A DNA stretch of 64,000 nt from Peristeroidobacter soli (GTDB lineage: Bacteria > Pseudomonadota > Gammaproteobacteria > Steroidobacterales > Steroidobacteraceae): the NCBI RefSeq assembly GCF_004138485.1, contig NZ_RYEV01000003.1, forward strand, positions 930,001 through 994,000. The letters run 5' to 3'. The notes under the pieces were generated by a model. The model had not been told where the DNA came from and did no database searches. It was given only the letters and a program-made list of their open reading frames with translations. Numbering within the stretch: position 1 is the stretch's first letter; each line of letters opens with the position of its first letter. Position numbers and translations under genes: made by a program. Positions 42,425 through 51,700 of this stretch are shown in pieces.

Positions 42425-42559
42425 TCAGCGGCGTGACTTCTTTTTCGCGGCGGGCTTGGCCGCGTCGGCTGGATTGCCGAGTTCTTCATTGAATGCAACG
42501 GCCGCGCGCAGACGTAGGCATCGGGATTCGCCGCGGAACCTGATTTCTTCAATCACCAT
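42425..42559 (-). CDS. Small protein upstream of PIN toxin, candidate antitoxin (44 aa)
   Basis: An ATG-to-TGA frame of 44 codons, encoding MVIEEIRFRGESRCLRLRAA, then an acidic-to-basic tail ending AAKKKSRR. Its stop lies 4 bp before the ATG of the PIN toxin on the same strand, the usual antitoxin-toxin layout. The Lys/Ala-rich end resembles small DNA-binding tails. No Shine-Dalgarno consensus is clear. It is too short for most gene finders. Antitoxin function is inferred from position only. Confidence 0.6.
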   Translation of the reverse strand: MVIEEIRFRGESRCLRLRAAVAFNEELGNPADAAKPAAKKKSRR

Positions 42560-42684
42560 GACGATGCTCCGCCCGAAAGGGCATGGCTCCTCGGGTGCGT
42601 CTTACGGACGATTCGATGCGGTCGCCGACTCAAGATACTTCCGCGCGTCCTCATCACTCCCACCGTGCCTATAAGGAGATTGCA

Positions 42685-43836
42685 ATGATAGCCAGGCGAC
42701 TCGCGTTGGCGTTGATTCTCTTGCCGGCGCTTGCCTCCGCTGGCGAGCCGGCAGACAGCGTAGCAGACATTTCCGCCCACGACGCCGCTGGGCTCGAGTT
42801 CTTTCGCGGTCCGCTGGATTTCCTGAAGGCGCGCCAGCTGTTCGAGCGCGAGACCTTTGGCGGCAACGGTCGCACTTGTCTCACCTGTCACAGCCGCGAA
42901 ACGGGCACGGTGTCGCCGGCGGATGCGCGCAAGCGCTATGCTCACAATCGCAAGGACCCGCTGTTCCTCGCGGACGGCAGCGATGACGGCGCGGGTCATG
43001 GGACGAAGCGCATGCTCGACGATGCAACGTTCCTGGTGCGCATCCCGCTGCCGGACAATGTTCGTCTGGCCAACGATCCCAAGGCTCGCAGTGTCGTGGT
43101 GAGGCGCGGCGCTGCGTCGACGTTGAATACGCCGGCGCTCGATCCGGTGCTGATGCAAGACGGCCGGCAGCCCGATCTGGTCGCGCAAGCTCGCGGTGCC
43201 ATTTTCGATCACGCGCAAGTGCGTCGCGAGCCGAAGCAGCGCGACCTGGAGTTGATCGCCGCGTATCAGCACACGCCTCAGTTCTTCAGTTCGATGACGA
43301 TGTTCAAGTACGCCTACTTCGGCACCACGCCGCAGCTGCCGGCCGCTCGCACAGCGTCGGAAGTTCGCGGTCGCCGCTTCTTTCTCGACGTGCCGCTGGA
43401 AGGCGATTTCAAAGCGGGCCTGTGCGCCAACTGTCACAGCGGCCCGATGCTCAACGAGACCAACGAGTTCGGCCCGTTCCCGCCGTTCGCACGCGGCGGC
43501 CGCTTCCAGACGGTCGGCGTGTCCGAGATGAATGTCGCCGGCAATCCGGTCTACGACTTCGTATTCACGAATCCCGATGGTACGACCACTACCGTGTCGA
43601 GCCCCGACCCGGGCCGCGCACTGATCAACGGTTCGACAGACTTCGAAAGTCTGAACGCTTTCAAGATTCCGTCGTTGTGGGGTGTGTCGCGCACGGCTCC
43701 GTACTTCCACGACAACTCAGCGAAGACGCTCGAGGAAGTCATGCAGCAGTACGCCCGCTTCTTCGGCGTGCTGGGCCTGACGCTCACCGAGCAGGATCAG
43801 AAGGATCTGGTGGCGTATATGAAGTTGATGCAATAG
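42685..43836 (+). CDS. Dihaem c-type cytochrome, cytochrome c peroxidase/MauG-like
   Basis: A 383-residue periplasmic protein with signal peptide 1-19 (ILLPALASA). The two haem-binding sites are CLTCH (Cys65-His69) and CANCH (Cys247-His251), the spacing expected of bacterial dihaem peroxidases and MauG relatives. The C-terminal FKIPSLWGVSRTAPYFHDNS matches the family's FRTPPLRNVALTAPYFHDG-like block. The usual peroxidatic details cannot be settled by eye. The ATG at 42685 has an excellent AAGGAG site. A terminator-like hairpin follows the stop. Confidence 0.88.
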   Translation: MIARRLALALILLPALASAGEPADSVADISAHDAAGLEFFRGPLDFLKARQLFERETFGGNGRTCLTCHSRETGTVSPADARKRYAHNRKDPLFLADGSDDGAGHGTKRMLDDATFLVRIPLPDNVRLANDPKARSVVVRRGAASTLNTPALDPVLMQDGRQPDLVAQARGAIFDHAQVRREPKQRDLELIAAYQHTPQFFSSMTMFKYAYFGTTPQLPAARTASEVRGRRFFLDVPLEGDFKAGLCANCHSGPMLNETNEFGPFPPFARGGRFQTVGVSEMNVAGNPVYDFVFTNPDGTTTTVSSPDPGRALINGSTDFESLNAFKIPSLWGVSRTAPYFHDNSAKTLEEVMQQYARFFGVLGLTLTEQDQKDLVAYMKLMQ

Positions 43837-43866
43837 GCGGAACAGGCTGGAACAAATGCCGGCAGT

Positions 43867-43892
43867 GGCCCGTCGTTTCAGACGGGCCTTTT
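43867..43892 (+). terminator. Terminator after dihaem cytochrome gene
   Basis: A perfect 8-bp stem (GGCCCGTC / GACGGGCC) with loop GTTTCA is followed by TTTT. It lies 31 bp after the cytochrome stop and 17 bp before the next gene's start. Confidence 0.8.
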
Positions 43893-43908
43893 CAGCAGGG
43901 GTGTGGCC

Positions 43909-44649
43909 ATGAAGATCACCGTCTGTGAGCTGCCGGACCGGCGCAAATCGTTCGATACCGCGTGGGTCGATCTCGTCGAGCACGTGCGCGGCGAGAACAG
44001 CGATCTGGTCGTGCTGCCTGACATGCCGTTCAGTGCCTGGTTTGCGGGCTCCGATCGATTCGATCGCAGCGTGTGGGCGGCGGCCGTGCATGCCCACGAT
44101 GAATGGGAACATCGGCTGCGCGAGATGAGTCCCGCGATCGTGCTGGCGTCCCGCCCGGTCGATTTTGGCAACGAGCGATACGACGAAGGGTTTCTGTGGG
44201 AGGAGCCGCTGGGCCTATTGTCGGTGCACGCCAAATCATTTCTTCCCGACACCAAAGGGGCGCGCGAAGGCTCCTGGTACGACAGCGCGACCGCCGAGTT
44301 TATTCCGCTGGAAGTGCGTGGGCTGCGCATCGCCATGCTGATCGGCAGCGAGATGTGGGCGCCGAGAGGCTATGACGCTGAGACGGTCGATGTGCTCGCC
44401 ATCCCGCGCGCGGGAGATATGGTGGAGCAGGGTGATTGCATCGAGCGAGCGTGCTCGTTGGCTCAGCGCACGCATGCATTTGCAGTGTCGTCGAATCGCT
44501 CAGGGACCTTCGGCGGTCGGGCGTGGATCATTTCACCGGAAGGTCAGGTGCTCGGCACCACGAGCGCCGACCAGCCATTTCTGTCCATGGAAGTGGCGCT
44601 CCATGCAACGCCGGGCGAATGCCGTCACTTCGACGTGTTTGCTCACTGA
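43909..44649 (+). CDS. Nitrilase-superfamily protein lacking the catalytic Cys (pseudoenzyme)
   Basis: A 246-residue protein with the carbon-nitrogen hydrolase fold. The family triad Glu-Lys-Cys falls at Asp38 (LVVLPDMPFS), Lys109 (HAKSFLPD) and Gly146 (MLIGSEMWAP). The spacing (38, 109, 146) is that of active family members, yet the nucleophile is Gly and the base is Asp. A normal amidase mechanism is therefore ruled out unless Ser147 substitutes. The ATG at 43909 is used. Its end overlaps the convergent MFS gene by 7 bp. It may bind rather than cleave an amide, or use an unrecognised residue. Confidence 0.82.
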   Translation: MKITVCELPDRRKSFDTAWVDLVEHVRGENSDLVVLPDMPFSAWFAGSDRFDRSVWAAAVHAHDEWEHRLREMSPAIVLASRPVDFGNERYDEGFLWEEPLGLLSVHAKSFLPDTKGAREGSWYDSATAEFIPLEVRGLRIAMLIGSEMWAPRGYDAETVDVLAIPRAGDMVEQGDCIERACSLAQRTHAFAVSSNRSGTFGGRAWIISPEGQVLGTTSADQPFLSMEVALHATPGECRHFDVFAH

Positions 44650-45824
44650 TTCAGACGACCAGCCGAGCGCAGCACGAGCCAGCCCGCGGTGGAACAGGTT
44701 GCCATGACGAAGGCCATGGGCAGTGGGCCGGTCAGATCGAGCACACCGACCAGCGCCGCTGCGATGGAGCCCATTCCCAGTTGCAGAAAACCCAGCAACG
44801 AAGAGGCGCTGCCGATGTTCTTGGTGAAAGGCTTCAGTGCCAGCGCGGCTGCATTCGGATAGGTGATGCCGGCACAGTGCAGGAACACGAACAGTAGGGC
44901 CACCGTCGCCCACTTGCCGAGATCCAGCGTCAGCGCCAGCACCAGAAACGTCACGCCACCGATGACCTGAAGTGACAAGGCGCGGCGAAACACTTGCTCG
45001 CTGGCGAGATATCTCAACAGCAGATGATTCAATTGGCCGCCGAGAATCATGCCGCCGGCCAGGATGGCGAAGATCGCGCCGAAACCGCCCGGCCCGACAC
45101 CGAAGCCGTCCATGAAGACCGCCGGCGAGCCGGAGACGAAGACGAACAATCCCGCGAAGGACAATGAGCCGGCGAGCGTATAGGTCCTGAACTGCGGCTG
45201 CGCGAGCGCATCGCCGAACGTTCTGAGAATCGGTGCGAGCCGCAAGCTCACGGACGGATCGGGTGAATAGGTGCGAGGGATGACGAATATCACCAGCGCG
45301 AGATTGAAGATCGCGAGCACCGCCAAAGCAGCGAAGATCACACGCCAGCCCGCGACGGTCGCGATCAAACTGCCTATGCTCGGCGCGAGCAGCGGCGACA
45401 CGCTCAGCACGAGCATGAGCGTTGCGAAGGCGCGAGCTGCCTTTTCGGCGGGCACATGATCTCGCACCAGAGCAATGGCGCCGACCGACGCGGCACTGCC
45501 GCCCAGCGCCGAAATGAATCGAAACACCAGCAGCCCTTCGAAAGATTTCGTGGTCATGCAGCCCAACGTGGCGAGCACATAGATCGCCAGGCCACCGTAG
45601 ATCGGGCGCTGCCGGCCGAAGCGATCGAGCAGCGGGCCGTAAATCACCTGACCCAGCGCAAAGCCGATGAAATACACGGACACGCTGAGCGACATGCGCG
45701 ACACGGCCACGCCCAGATCGGCTGCGATCTGCGGGAACGCCGGCAGATACAGGTCGATGGTGAACGGTGTCAGCGCATTCAAGAAGCCGAGCACCACGAT
45801 CAGGAACACAGGATGTCTTTGCAT
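44643..45824 (-). CDS. MFS multidrug exporter, Bcr/CflA type
   Basis: A 393-residue 12-helix transporter. The first helix region VVLGFLNALTPFTIDLYLPA is the Bcr/CflA hallmark, and the motif A loop GPLLDRFGRQRPIYGGL follows TM2. Motif C-like VLSVSPLLAPSIGSLI lies in TM5. It should export drugs or small organic compounds by proton antiport. The ATG at 45824 gives the normal N-terminus; the frame extends a further 44 residues upstream but that stretch is not membrane-like. It is divergent from an AraC regulator, which may control it. Confidence 0.92.
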   Translation of the reverse strand: MQRHPVFLIVVLGFLNALTPFTIDLYLPAFPQIAADLGVAVSRMSLSVSVYFIGFALGQVIYGPLLDRFGRQRPIYGGLAIYVLATLGCMTTKSFEGLLVFRFISALGGSAASVGAIALVRDHVPAEKAARAFATLMLVLSVSPLLAPSIGSLIATVAGWRVIFAALAVLAIFNLALVIFVIPRTYSPDPSVSLRLAPILRTFGDALAQPQFRTYTLAGSLSFAGLFVFVSGSPAVFMDGFGVGPGGFGAIFAILAGGMILGGQLNHLLLRYLASEQVFRRALSLQVIGGVTFLVLALTLDLGKWATVALLFVFLHCAGITYPNAAALALKPFTKNIGSASSLLGFLQLGMGSIAAALVGVLDLTGPLPMAFVMATCSTAGWLVLRSAGRLNQ

Positions 45825-45979
45825 GCCGGAACAATGACGTCGGGGCGCCCCGCCGTCGGACGTATGCTGGAAAATGAAAAAGGGGAGCAGCGCCGGGCGG
45901 ATTCCCCGGGGCTGGTGAGGCGGAGTATAAAGAGATCCCAGGCGTCCCGTCAGCAACAGATTGAGGAGGGCGAGCGACG

Positions 45980-46819
45980 ATGATCCGATACTCTCCCGCC
46001 CGGCCGCTGGACGTTGCGATCGACTGCATCTGGCTGAGCCAGCGTCGCCAGCACTGCGCGAGTCTCGAGCACATGCTGCCGTCGGGCAAGGCGCAGCTCG
46101 TGATTCCCTTGCATGATTCTGCCATTCAGTGGGCCGCGCCCGAGAGCAAGGAGCTGTGGCATTCCTGGACTCGTGGCGTGATTCATGGCCCGCAGTCCCG
46201 CTACTACATGGCCGGGCCGAAGCCGCCGGGTGTCATTGTCGGCGCATCATTTCGGGTTGGTATGGCCGCTGAGATTCTCGGTGTGCCGCTGGATGAATTG
46301 CGCGATCGTCATGTTTCCATCGAGGAGCTGTGGGGCTATCGCGGACTCGATCTCCACGATCGGCTGGCTGCGATTCGCGAGCCGATGGATGTTTGCCGCG
46401 CGCTGGAAGCTGAGTTGATCGCGAGGATCCGGCGACCGTTGTTGATTCATCCCGCCATTGCGTACGCCTTGCATGCCGGTTCCGTATCGGCGCGCGTGGA
46501 TCAGATTCAACAGCGCACCGGCTACAGCCCGCGGCATTTCATCGATTTGTTTCATTCGACGGTCGGGCTCACGCCGAAGCATTTCTATCGGGTCCAGCGT
46601 TTTTCCACTGCGCTCACTCAGCTGGCGCGTGGCGGCGGCAGGCTCGCCGACGTGGCATCGGCGGCGGGGTATGCGGATCAGGCGCATTTTTCCCGAGAAT
46701 TCCGTGAGCTCGCGGGCGTCGCGCCGTCGGCTTATTGCCCGCCGGCCCCGAATAGCGAGCATCACCACGTAGTCGGCTCAGGTAAAAAAGCTTCAAGACT
46801 CGTGCGCCGCCCGGCGTGA
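45980..46819 (+). CDS. AraC-family regulator
   Basis: A 279-residue regulator with an N-terminal sensor of the DUF6597 style (ARPLDVAIDCIWLSQRRQHC, then LVIPLHDSAIQW) and a C-terminal AraC HTH pair at about 165-260 (VDQIQQRTGYSPRHFIDLFH, LADVASAAGYADQAHFSREF). The ATG at 45980 follows GAGGAGGGCGAG. It is divergent from the MFS exporter, 155 bp away, so it is the natural candidate to regulate that gene. A VOC protein follows 34 bp downstream. Confidence 0.88.
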   Translation: MIRYSPARPLDVAIDCIWLSQRRQHCASLEHMLPSGKAQLVIPLHDSAIQWAAPESKELWHSWTRGVIHGPQSRYYMAGPKPPGVIVGASFRVGMAAEILGVPLDELRDRHVSIEELWGYRGLDLHDRLAAIREPMDVCRALEAELIARIRRPLLIHPAIAYALHAGSVSARVDQIQQRTGYSPRHFIDLFHSTVGLTPKHFYRVQRFSTALTQLARGGGRLADVASAAGYADQAHFSREFRELAGVAPSAYCPPAPNSEHHHVVGSGKKASRLVRRPA

Positions 46820-46853
46820 CACTATGCTCCTTCCTCGCGGACCAGGAGCAACC

Positions 46854-47306
46854 ATGAGCGAGCAGACCATTCACGAGGTGTACGCATACCTGCGGCTGCA
46901 CGACACCAAAGCTGCCATCGATTTCTACACGCGCGCGTTCGGCGCCAAGGAATTATTCCGGCTGGTGGAGCCCAGCGGCCGGGTCGGTCATGCCGAGCTG
47001 AAGATCGGGCCGGCAACCCTCATGCTGTCCGATGAGTATCCGGAGTACGGCATTCAGGGACCGCGGACGATTGGCGGCACCAGCGTGTCGATTCATATTC
47101 ACGCCAGCGATGTGGATCGGTTGTTCGAGCAAGCGGTCGCGGCCGGCGCCACCGTCGTGCGTCCGTTACAGAATCAGTTTTATGGCGAGCGTTCCGGCAC
47201 CGTACGGGACCCCTTTGGTCACGAATGGCTCCTCGGCGGCCACATCGAAGACGTGACCGTCGAGGAGATGCAGCGGCGTTATACCGCGCTGTTCAGTGAG
47301 GCTTAG
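46854..47306 (+). CDS. VOC-family protein (glyoxalase/PhnB-like)
   Basis: A 150-residue single VOC module of two beta-alpha-beta-beta-beta units: [20 protein letters not shown], then [19 protein letters not shown], then [20 protein letters not shown] and [14 protein letters not shown]. The metal positions His and Glu are partly present, as in PhnB-type proteins. Without a partner gene no substrate can be given. The ATG at 46854 follows AGGAGC. It may share a transcript with the upstream AraC gene and overlaps the convergent ohr gene by 4 bp. Confidence 0.87.
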   Translation: MSEQTIHEVYAYLRLHDTKAAIDFYTRAFGAKELFRLVEPSGRVGHAELKIGPATLMLSDEYPEYGIQGPRTIGGTSVSIHIHASDVDRLFEQAVAAGATVVRPLQNQFYGERSGTVRDPFGHEWLLGGHIEDVTVEEMQRRYTALFSEA

Positions 47307-47731
47307 TCGGCGACGACCAGCGTCACGTCGATGTTGCCGCGGGTGGCATTCGAGTAAGGGCACACGATGTGCGCTTTCTCGACCAGTTTCTGCACCTGTT
47401 CCTTGGGCAGACCGGGGGCCTTGATGGTCAGCTGGGCTTCGATGCCGAAGCCGGTCGGGATGGCGCCGATGCCGACACGGCCGGTCACGGTGGTGTCCGC
47501 CGGCAGCGCGACTTTTTCCTTACCGGCCACGAACTTCAGCGCGCCCAGGAAACATGCCGAGTAACCGGCGGCGAACAGCTGTTCCGGATTGGTGCCCGGG
47601 CCGCCGGCGCCACCCAGCTCGCGCGGCGTGGACAGCTGAATATCGAGGACATTGTCCGAAGACCTGGCGCGGCCGTCGCGACCTCCATTGGCGGTGGCCT
47701 GGGCGGTGTATAGAACTTTCTCGATCGACAT
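47303..47731 (-). CDS. ohr: Organic hydroperoxide resistance protein Ohr
   Basis: A 142-residue thiol peroxidase of the Ohr/OsmC family that reduces organic hydroperoxides with lipoyl partners. Reactive Cys60 (YSACFLGAL) and resolving Cys124 ([13 protein letters not shown]) are in place, with the N-terminal [20 protein letters not shown] typical of Ohr rather than OsmC. The usual MarR-type OhrR is absent from the window; instead an AraC-family regulator is divergent 110 bp away. Confidence 0.95.
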   Translation of the reverse strand: MSIEKVLYTAQATANGGRDGRARSSDNVLDIQLSTPRELGGAGGPGTNPEQLFAAGYSACFLGALKFVAGKEKVALPADTTVTGRVGIGAIPTGFGIEAQLTIKAPGLPKEQVQKLVEKAHIVCPYSNATRGNIDVTLVVAD

Positions 47732-47841
47732 GTCGGGCTCCTTGGCTGGTGGGGTGTTGTGCGTCAGTGGGGGGAACTTTACGCGTGCCCATCGGACTCC
47801 AGGTCGCCTAAAATCCTGAAAACTTGATCGGGAATCCTGAA

Positions 47842-48672
47842 ATGGTCGATCGCCTGGAGTCTTTACTCTCGCACTTCGCGGTGCATGCCCACATGTTCCA
47901 CTCTGGAGCGCTCTGCGGACTGAACGAAGTGCCGACCTTGCCCGGCACGGGGCAGCTGCATCTCATCAAGCTGGGGCCGGTCGAGGTAACGCATGAGGGC
48001 GAGAGTCCGCTGCATGTTGTCGAGCCCAGTCTGCTGTTGTATCCGCGGCCACTGAAACATCGCTTCCTGACGGATGCCAAGCGCGGCGCCGACCTCGCAT
48101 GCGCGAATCTTCACTTCGACGGCGGCGTCGCGAATCCAATCGCCGCCGCGTTGCCTGCTGCGGTCTGCGTGCCGCTTGCAGAGATCTACGGCGCGGACGG
48201 CGTGCTCGAACTGTTATTCGATGAAGCCTTCAATCAGCGCTGCGGACGACAGGCGCTCGTGAATCGCTTGTTCGAAGTGGTGCTGATCCAAGTGCTGCGT
48301 TATTTGATGGAAAGCGGGCAGATTCGCAGCGGCATGCTCGCGGGTATGGGACATCCGAAACTTCGAAACGCGTTGGTCGCCATGCACGAGCAGCCCGCGA
48401 ACGAATGGTCGTTGGAACAGCTGGCGGATGAGGCCGGCATGTCTCGCAGCGTGTTCGCGAATGCGTTTCGCGAGACTGTCGGGCTCACGCCTGGTGCTTA
48501 TCTCCAGAGCTGGCGCGTGACGCTTGCCCAGCAGGCACTCCGCCAAGGTCGCTCGCTCAAGATGATTGCGGTGGAAGTGGGCTACGGCAGCGAGGCCGCG
48601 TTGTCCCGCGCATTCAAAGTTCAAAGCGGGCTGTCGCCGCGCGAATGGAAACAAGCGCAGACGAACACTTGA
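47842..48672 (+). CDS. AraC-family regulator with cupin domain
   Basis: A 276-residue regulator with an N-terminal cupin ([31 protein letters not shown]) and a C-terminal AraC HTH at about 180-275 ([40 protein letters not shown]). The ATG at 47842 is preferred to the in-frame TTG at 47824. It is divergent from ohr and is therefore the likely regulator of that gene, an unusual pairing because OhrR is normally a MarR protein (inference). A hairpin follows its stop. Confidence 0.88.
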   Translation: MVDRLESLLSHFAVHAHMFHSGALCGLNEVPTLPGTGQLHLIKLGPVEVTHEGESPLHVVEPSLLLYPRPLKHRFLTDAKRGADLACANLHFDGGVANPIAAALPAAVCVPLAEIYGADGVLELLFDEAFNQRCGRQALVNRLFEVVLIQVLRYLMESGQIRSGMLAGMGHPKLRNALVAMHEQPANEWSLEQLADEAGMSRSVFANAFRETVGLTPGAYLQSWRVTLAQQALRQGRSLKMIAVEVGYGSEAALSRAFKVQSGLSPREWKQAQTNT

Positions 48673-48683
48673 TACAAAAGAAA

Positions 48684-48707
48684 GGGCCCCGCCTTGCGAC
48701 GGGGCCC
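48684..48707 (-). terminator. Terminator serving the LysM lipoprotein gene
   Basis: A perfect 8-bp stem (GGGCCCCG / CGGGGCCC) with an 8-base loop lies between two convergent genes. On the minus strand it is followed by a T-rich run (TTTCTTTT), so it best terminates the large lipoprotein gene. It may also stop the AraC transcript. Confidence 0.75.
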
Positions 48708-48731
48708 GATCTGGTTCGCCCTAAACGTTTC

Positions 48732-51700
48732 TTACTGCGCGATCGTGTAAGCCAGTTCCGCCGGGATCAGCAGTTGCTGGCCCACCGTCAGCGTCGGACG
48801 GCCGAGGTAGTCCCACAGCGCGGTCGCTGCTTCGCTACGGTTCGTGCCATACAGCGCCAACGTGATGCTCTGCCACGTGTCACCGGTCTGCACGACGTAG
48901 TTCGTCGGCGTCGGCGGCGTCACGGTCAGCGTCGTCGGCAGCGGCTGCAGGTGCAGGCCCGTCGTCAACGTCACATTCGACATCGCAGTCTGCAGCGCCG
49001 AGGCGGCAGGCACCGAGTCGATGCCGTACAGCGTGTTGGCGAGCGACTGCCACGTCGCACCGGCCGGCACGGAGTAGTACGGCACAGAGGTGGAGCGAGC
49101 GCCGTAGATCGAACGACGGACGCCGTCGGCCTGGATCCACAGCACCGTCGCGTTGGCGTTGCCGTCCATCGCGGCAACCGTCACCGTCGCGGCTTCAGCG
49201 CGATTCTCGATGTTGACCGCCGCGCCCCACACGCCGTTGGCGTAGCGGGCGGCATAGAGCTGACCGTTAGCCTGCGGCCAGGCGACGATGCCCTTGCCGT
49301 TGACGAAGGCCACCGTCGTCTCGATGTCGATGTTGACGGCTTCGCTGCTGTTTTCCAGCGCCACAGCGCTACCCCAGGTGTTGGTAGACGCAGTGTAGTG
49401 ACGTGCGTACTGCGACGGACCCGTGCTGTCAGTCTCGACCCAGGTGGCGAGTGCATCGCCGTTGGTGTCGACCGAGACTTCAGCCGTGGTGCCAGCGCCG
49501 CCGCCGACGTTCAGCTGAATCTGCGGGCCCCACGTGCCGGTGGTCACATCGTAACGACGCGCGTACGCGCCGCCACCACGCCACACGGCAATGGCATTGC
49601 CGGCTGTATCCATGCTGATGCGGGCATGACGATCGCCCACGCCGTTGATGTTGAGCGGAACCACCGCGCCGAACGCCTGCGTGGTGTTGTCCCAGCGGCG
49701 CGCGTTGATGCGGAATCCTGTCGCCGCATCGCGCTGACGCCACACGAGGATCGCGTTGCCGTTGTCATCGACCTGCACTTCGGGGTGGTCGCCCACGCCG
49801 TAGTCATTGCCAGTGTCGACACGCTGCGGGGCGGCCCAGGTGCCGGCCACGAGGCGCGACATATACAGGTGCATCGCCGTGCCATCGGACTGCAGCCACG
49901 CGATCACCGCGTGTGCGCCCCTTCGCGCGCTGGCGGTCTGCTCCGACGAATCGGTGACTGCCAGATTGCTGGTCTCGAGCAGCTGCGGCACGCTCCAGGT
50001 GTTGGTGCTGGCCGTCAAGCTGGTGACATACATGGAGACCGCCACGCCATCGCTCTGCGAGAACGAGACGAAGGCGTCGCCCGTCACGCGATCGACGGTG
50101 ACCTTCGGCGAGTACGCCGGCGTGGTGCCGATATCGACCGCCGTAGCCGTCGACCACTGACCGTTGCTGATCGTGTACCGGCTCACATAGATGTTGCCTG
50201 CCTGCAGCCACGTGGCGACGCCATTGCCGGCGTTGTCGAAGGCGACGCGCGGGTTGAACGCTTCGTTCGGATCCGTCTCCAGCAACACCTGCGTGGACCA
50301 GTTGGTCAGCGGCGTGGTCAGCACGCTGTTGTTGAGCTGGTGATAGGTGGTCGATGTGGTGTTGACGCGAGTCCAATCCAGCGGCGCGCGGAAGTTGGCC
50401 GACTCGGTGTAGACGAAGGAGCTCGGCACGACGAGGTGCGCACCCGTGGTCAGCGTGGTGGTGCCCACCAGCTGCTGCAAGCGGGCGATGGCGGCCGCAT
50501 CGGTCACGCCGTACACGCGCTGAGCGACATGCGCCCAGGTGTCCGTCGAGAGCACGGTGTAGTAGCCCGGGATCGGCGTCGTCACAGTCAGCGTCGCCGG
50601 GAAGCCGCTCAGGATGGCGCCGGTGGTCAACGCGCCGCCGCCCATCGCGGTCTGCAACGCGGTGCCCGCTTCGGCATTGTTCACGCCGTACAGCGAGTTG
50701 GCGATCGACTGCCAGGTCGCGCCAGCCGGCACGATGAAGTTGGCGGTCTGGTACATCGCCTGGTAGATGGAGCGCTGTGCGCCATCGGCCTGCTGCCACA
50801 ACACGGCGGCATTGCCCGCGGCGTTGATGGCGGAGGTCAGCTCGTTACCCGCTTCGGCGCGATTCTCGAGCAGAGTCATCGGACCCCACACGCCGTTGTT
50901 CATCTTCGAGGCGTAGACGTCGTTGGCGCTGCTGATCCAGGCCACGACCGCTTCGTTGCCGCTCATGGAGGCGGTGATGAAGGTGTCGGGATTGACCGGC
51001 ACGGTGCTGGTTTCCACCAGCTCGGCATTGCCCCAGGTGTGGGTGGTCGCGCTGTAACGGCGCGCGTAGATCGACGGAATGGAGCTGGCGTTTTCGATCC
51101 AGGCCACCAGCGCGTTACCGGCGGCGTCCACCGACAGCTCGGCATCCACGGTGCCGCCGACGCCGGCGCTGAGGTCGGTCTGCGCGGTCCAAGTGCCCGT
51201 CGCCGCGTCGTAGTAACGGAAGAACACACCGCCGTTACGCCACACCAGGAAGACGTTGCCAGAGGGGTCGATGCCCAAGCGATGCTGACGCTCGCCATTG
51301 CCGTTCATCGGCATCACAGGACCCAGCGTCTGTGTGGCGTTGTCCCAGCGACGCGTATTGATGCGATAGCCCGTCACCGGATCGTTCTGACGCCAGGCGA
51401 CCGTCACGTTGCCGCTCGAATCGACGACGACATCGGGATGCAGGGCCGGGTTGGTGCCGGTGTCGATCAGGAGCGGGGCGCTCCACACGCCGCTTTCCAG
51501 GCGCGACAGATAGACATTGACGTTCGTGCCGTCCGACTGACGCCATGCCGCGGCGGCGCGCGAGCCATTGACGTGCAGGTTCGAGTTCTCGGCGGCGCCG
51601 TCGACCGCGTTGTTCGAGTTCTCCAGAACCTGCGGCGCGCTCCAGGCGCCGGTCGACGCGGTGTAGCGAGTTGCGTAGATGGACTCGGCGACGCCGTCGC

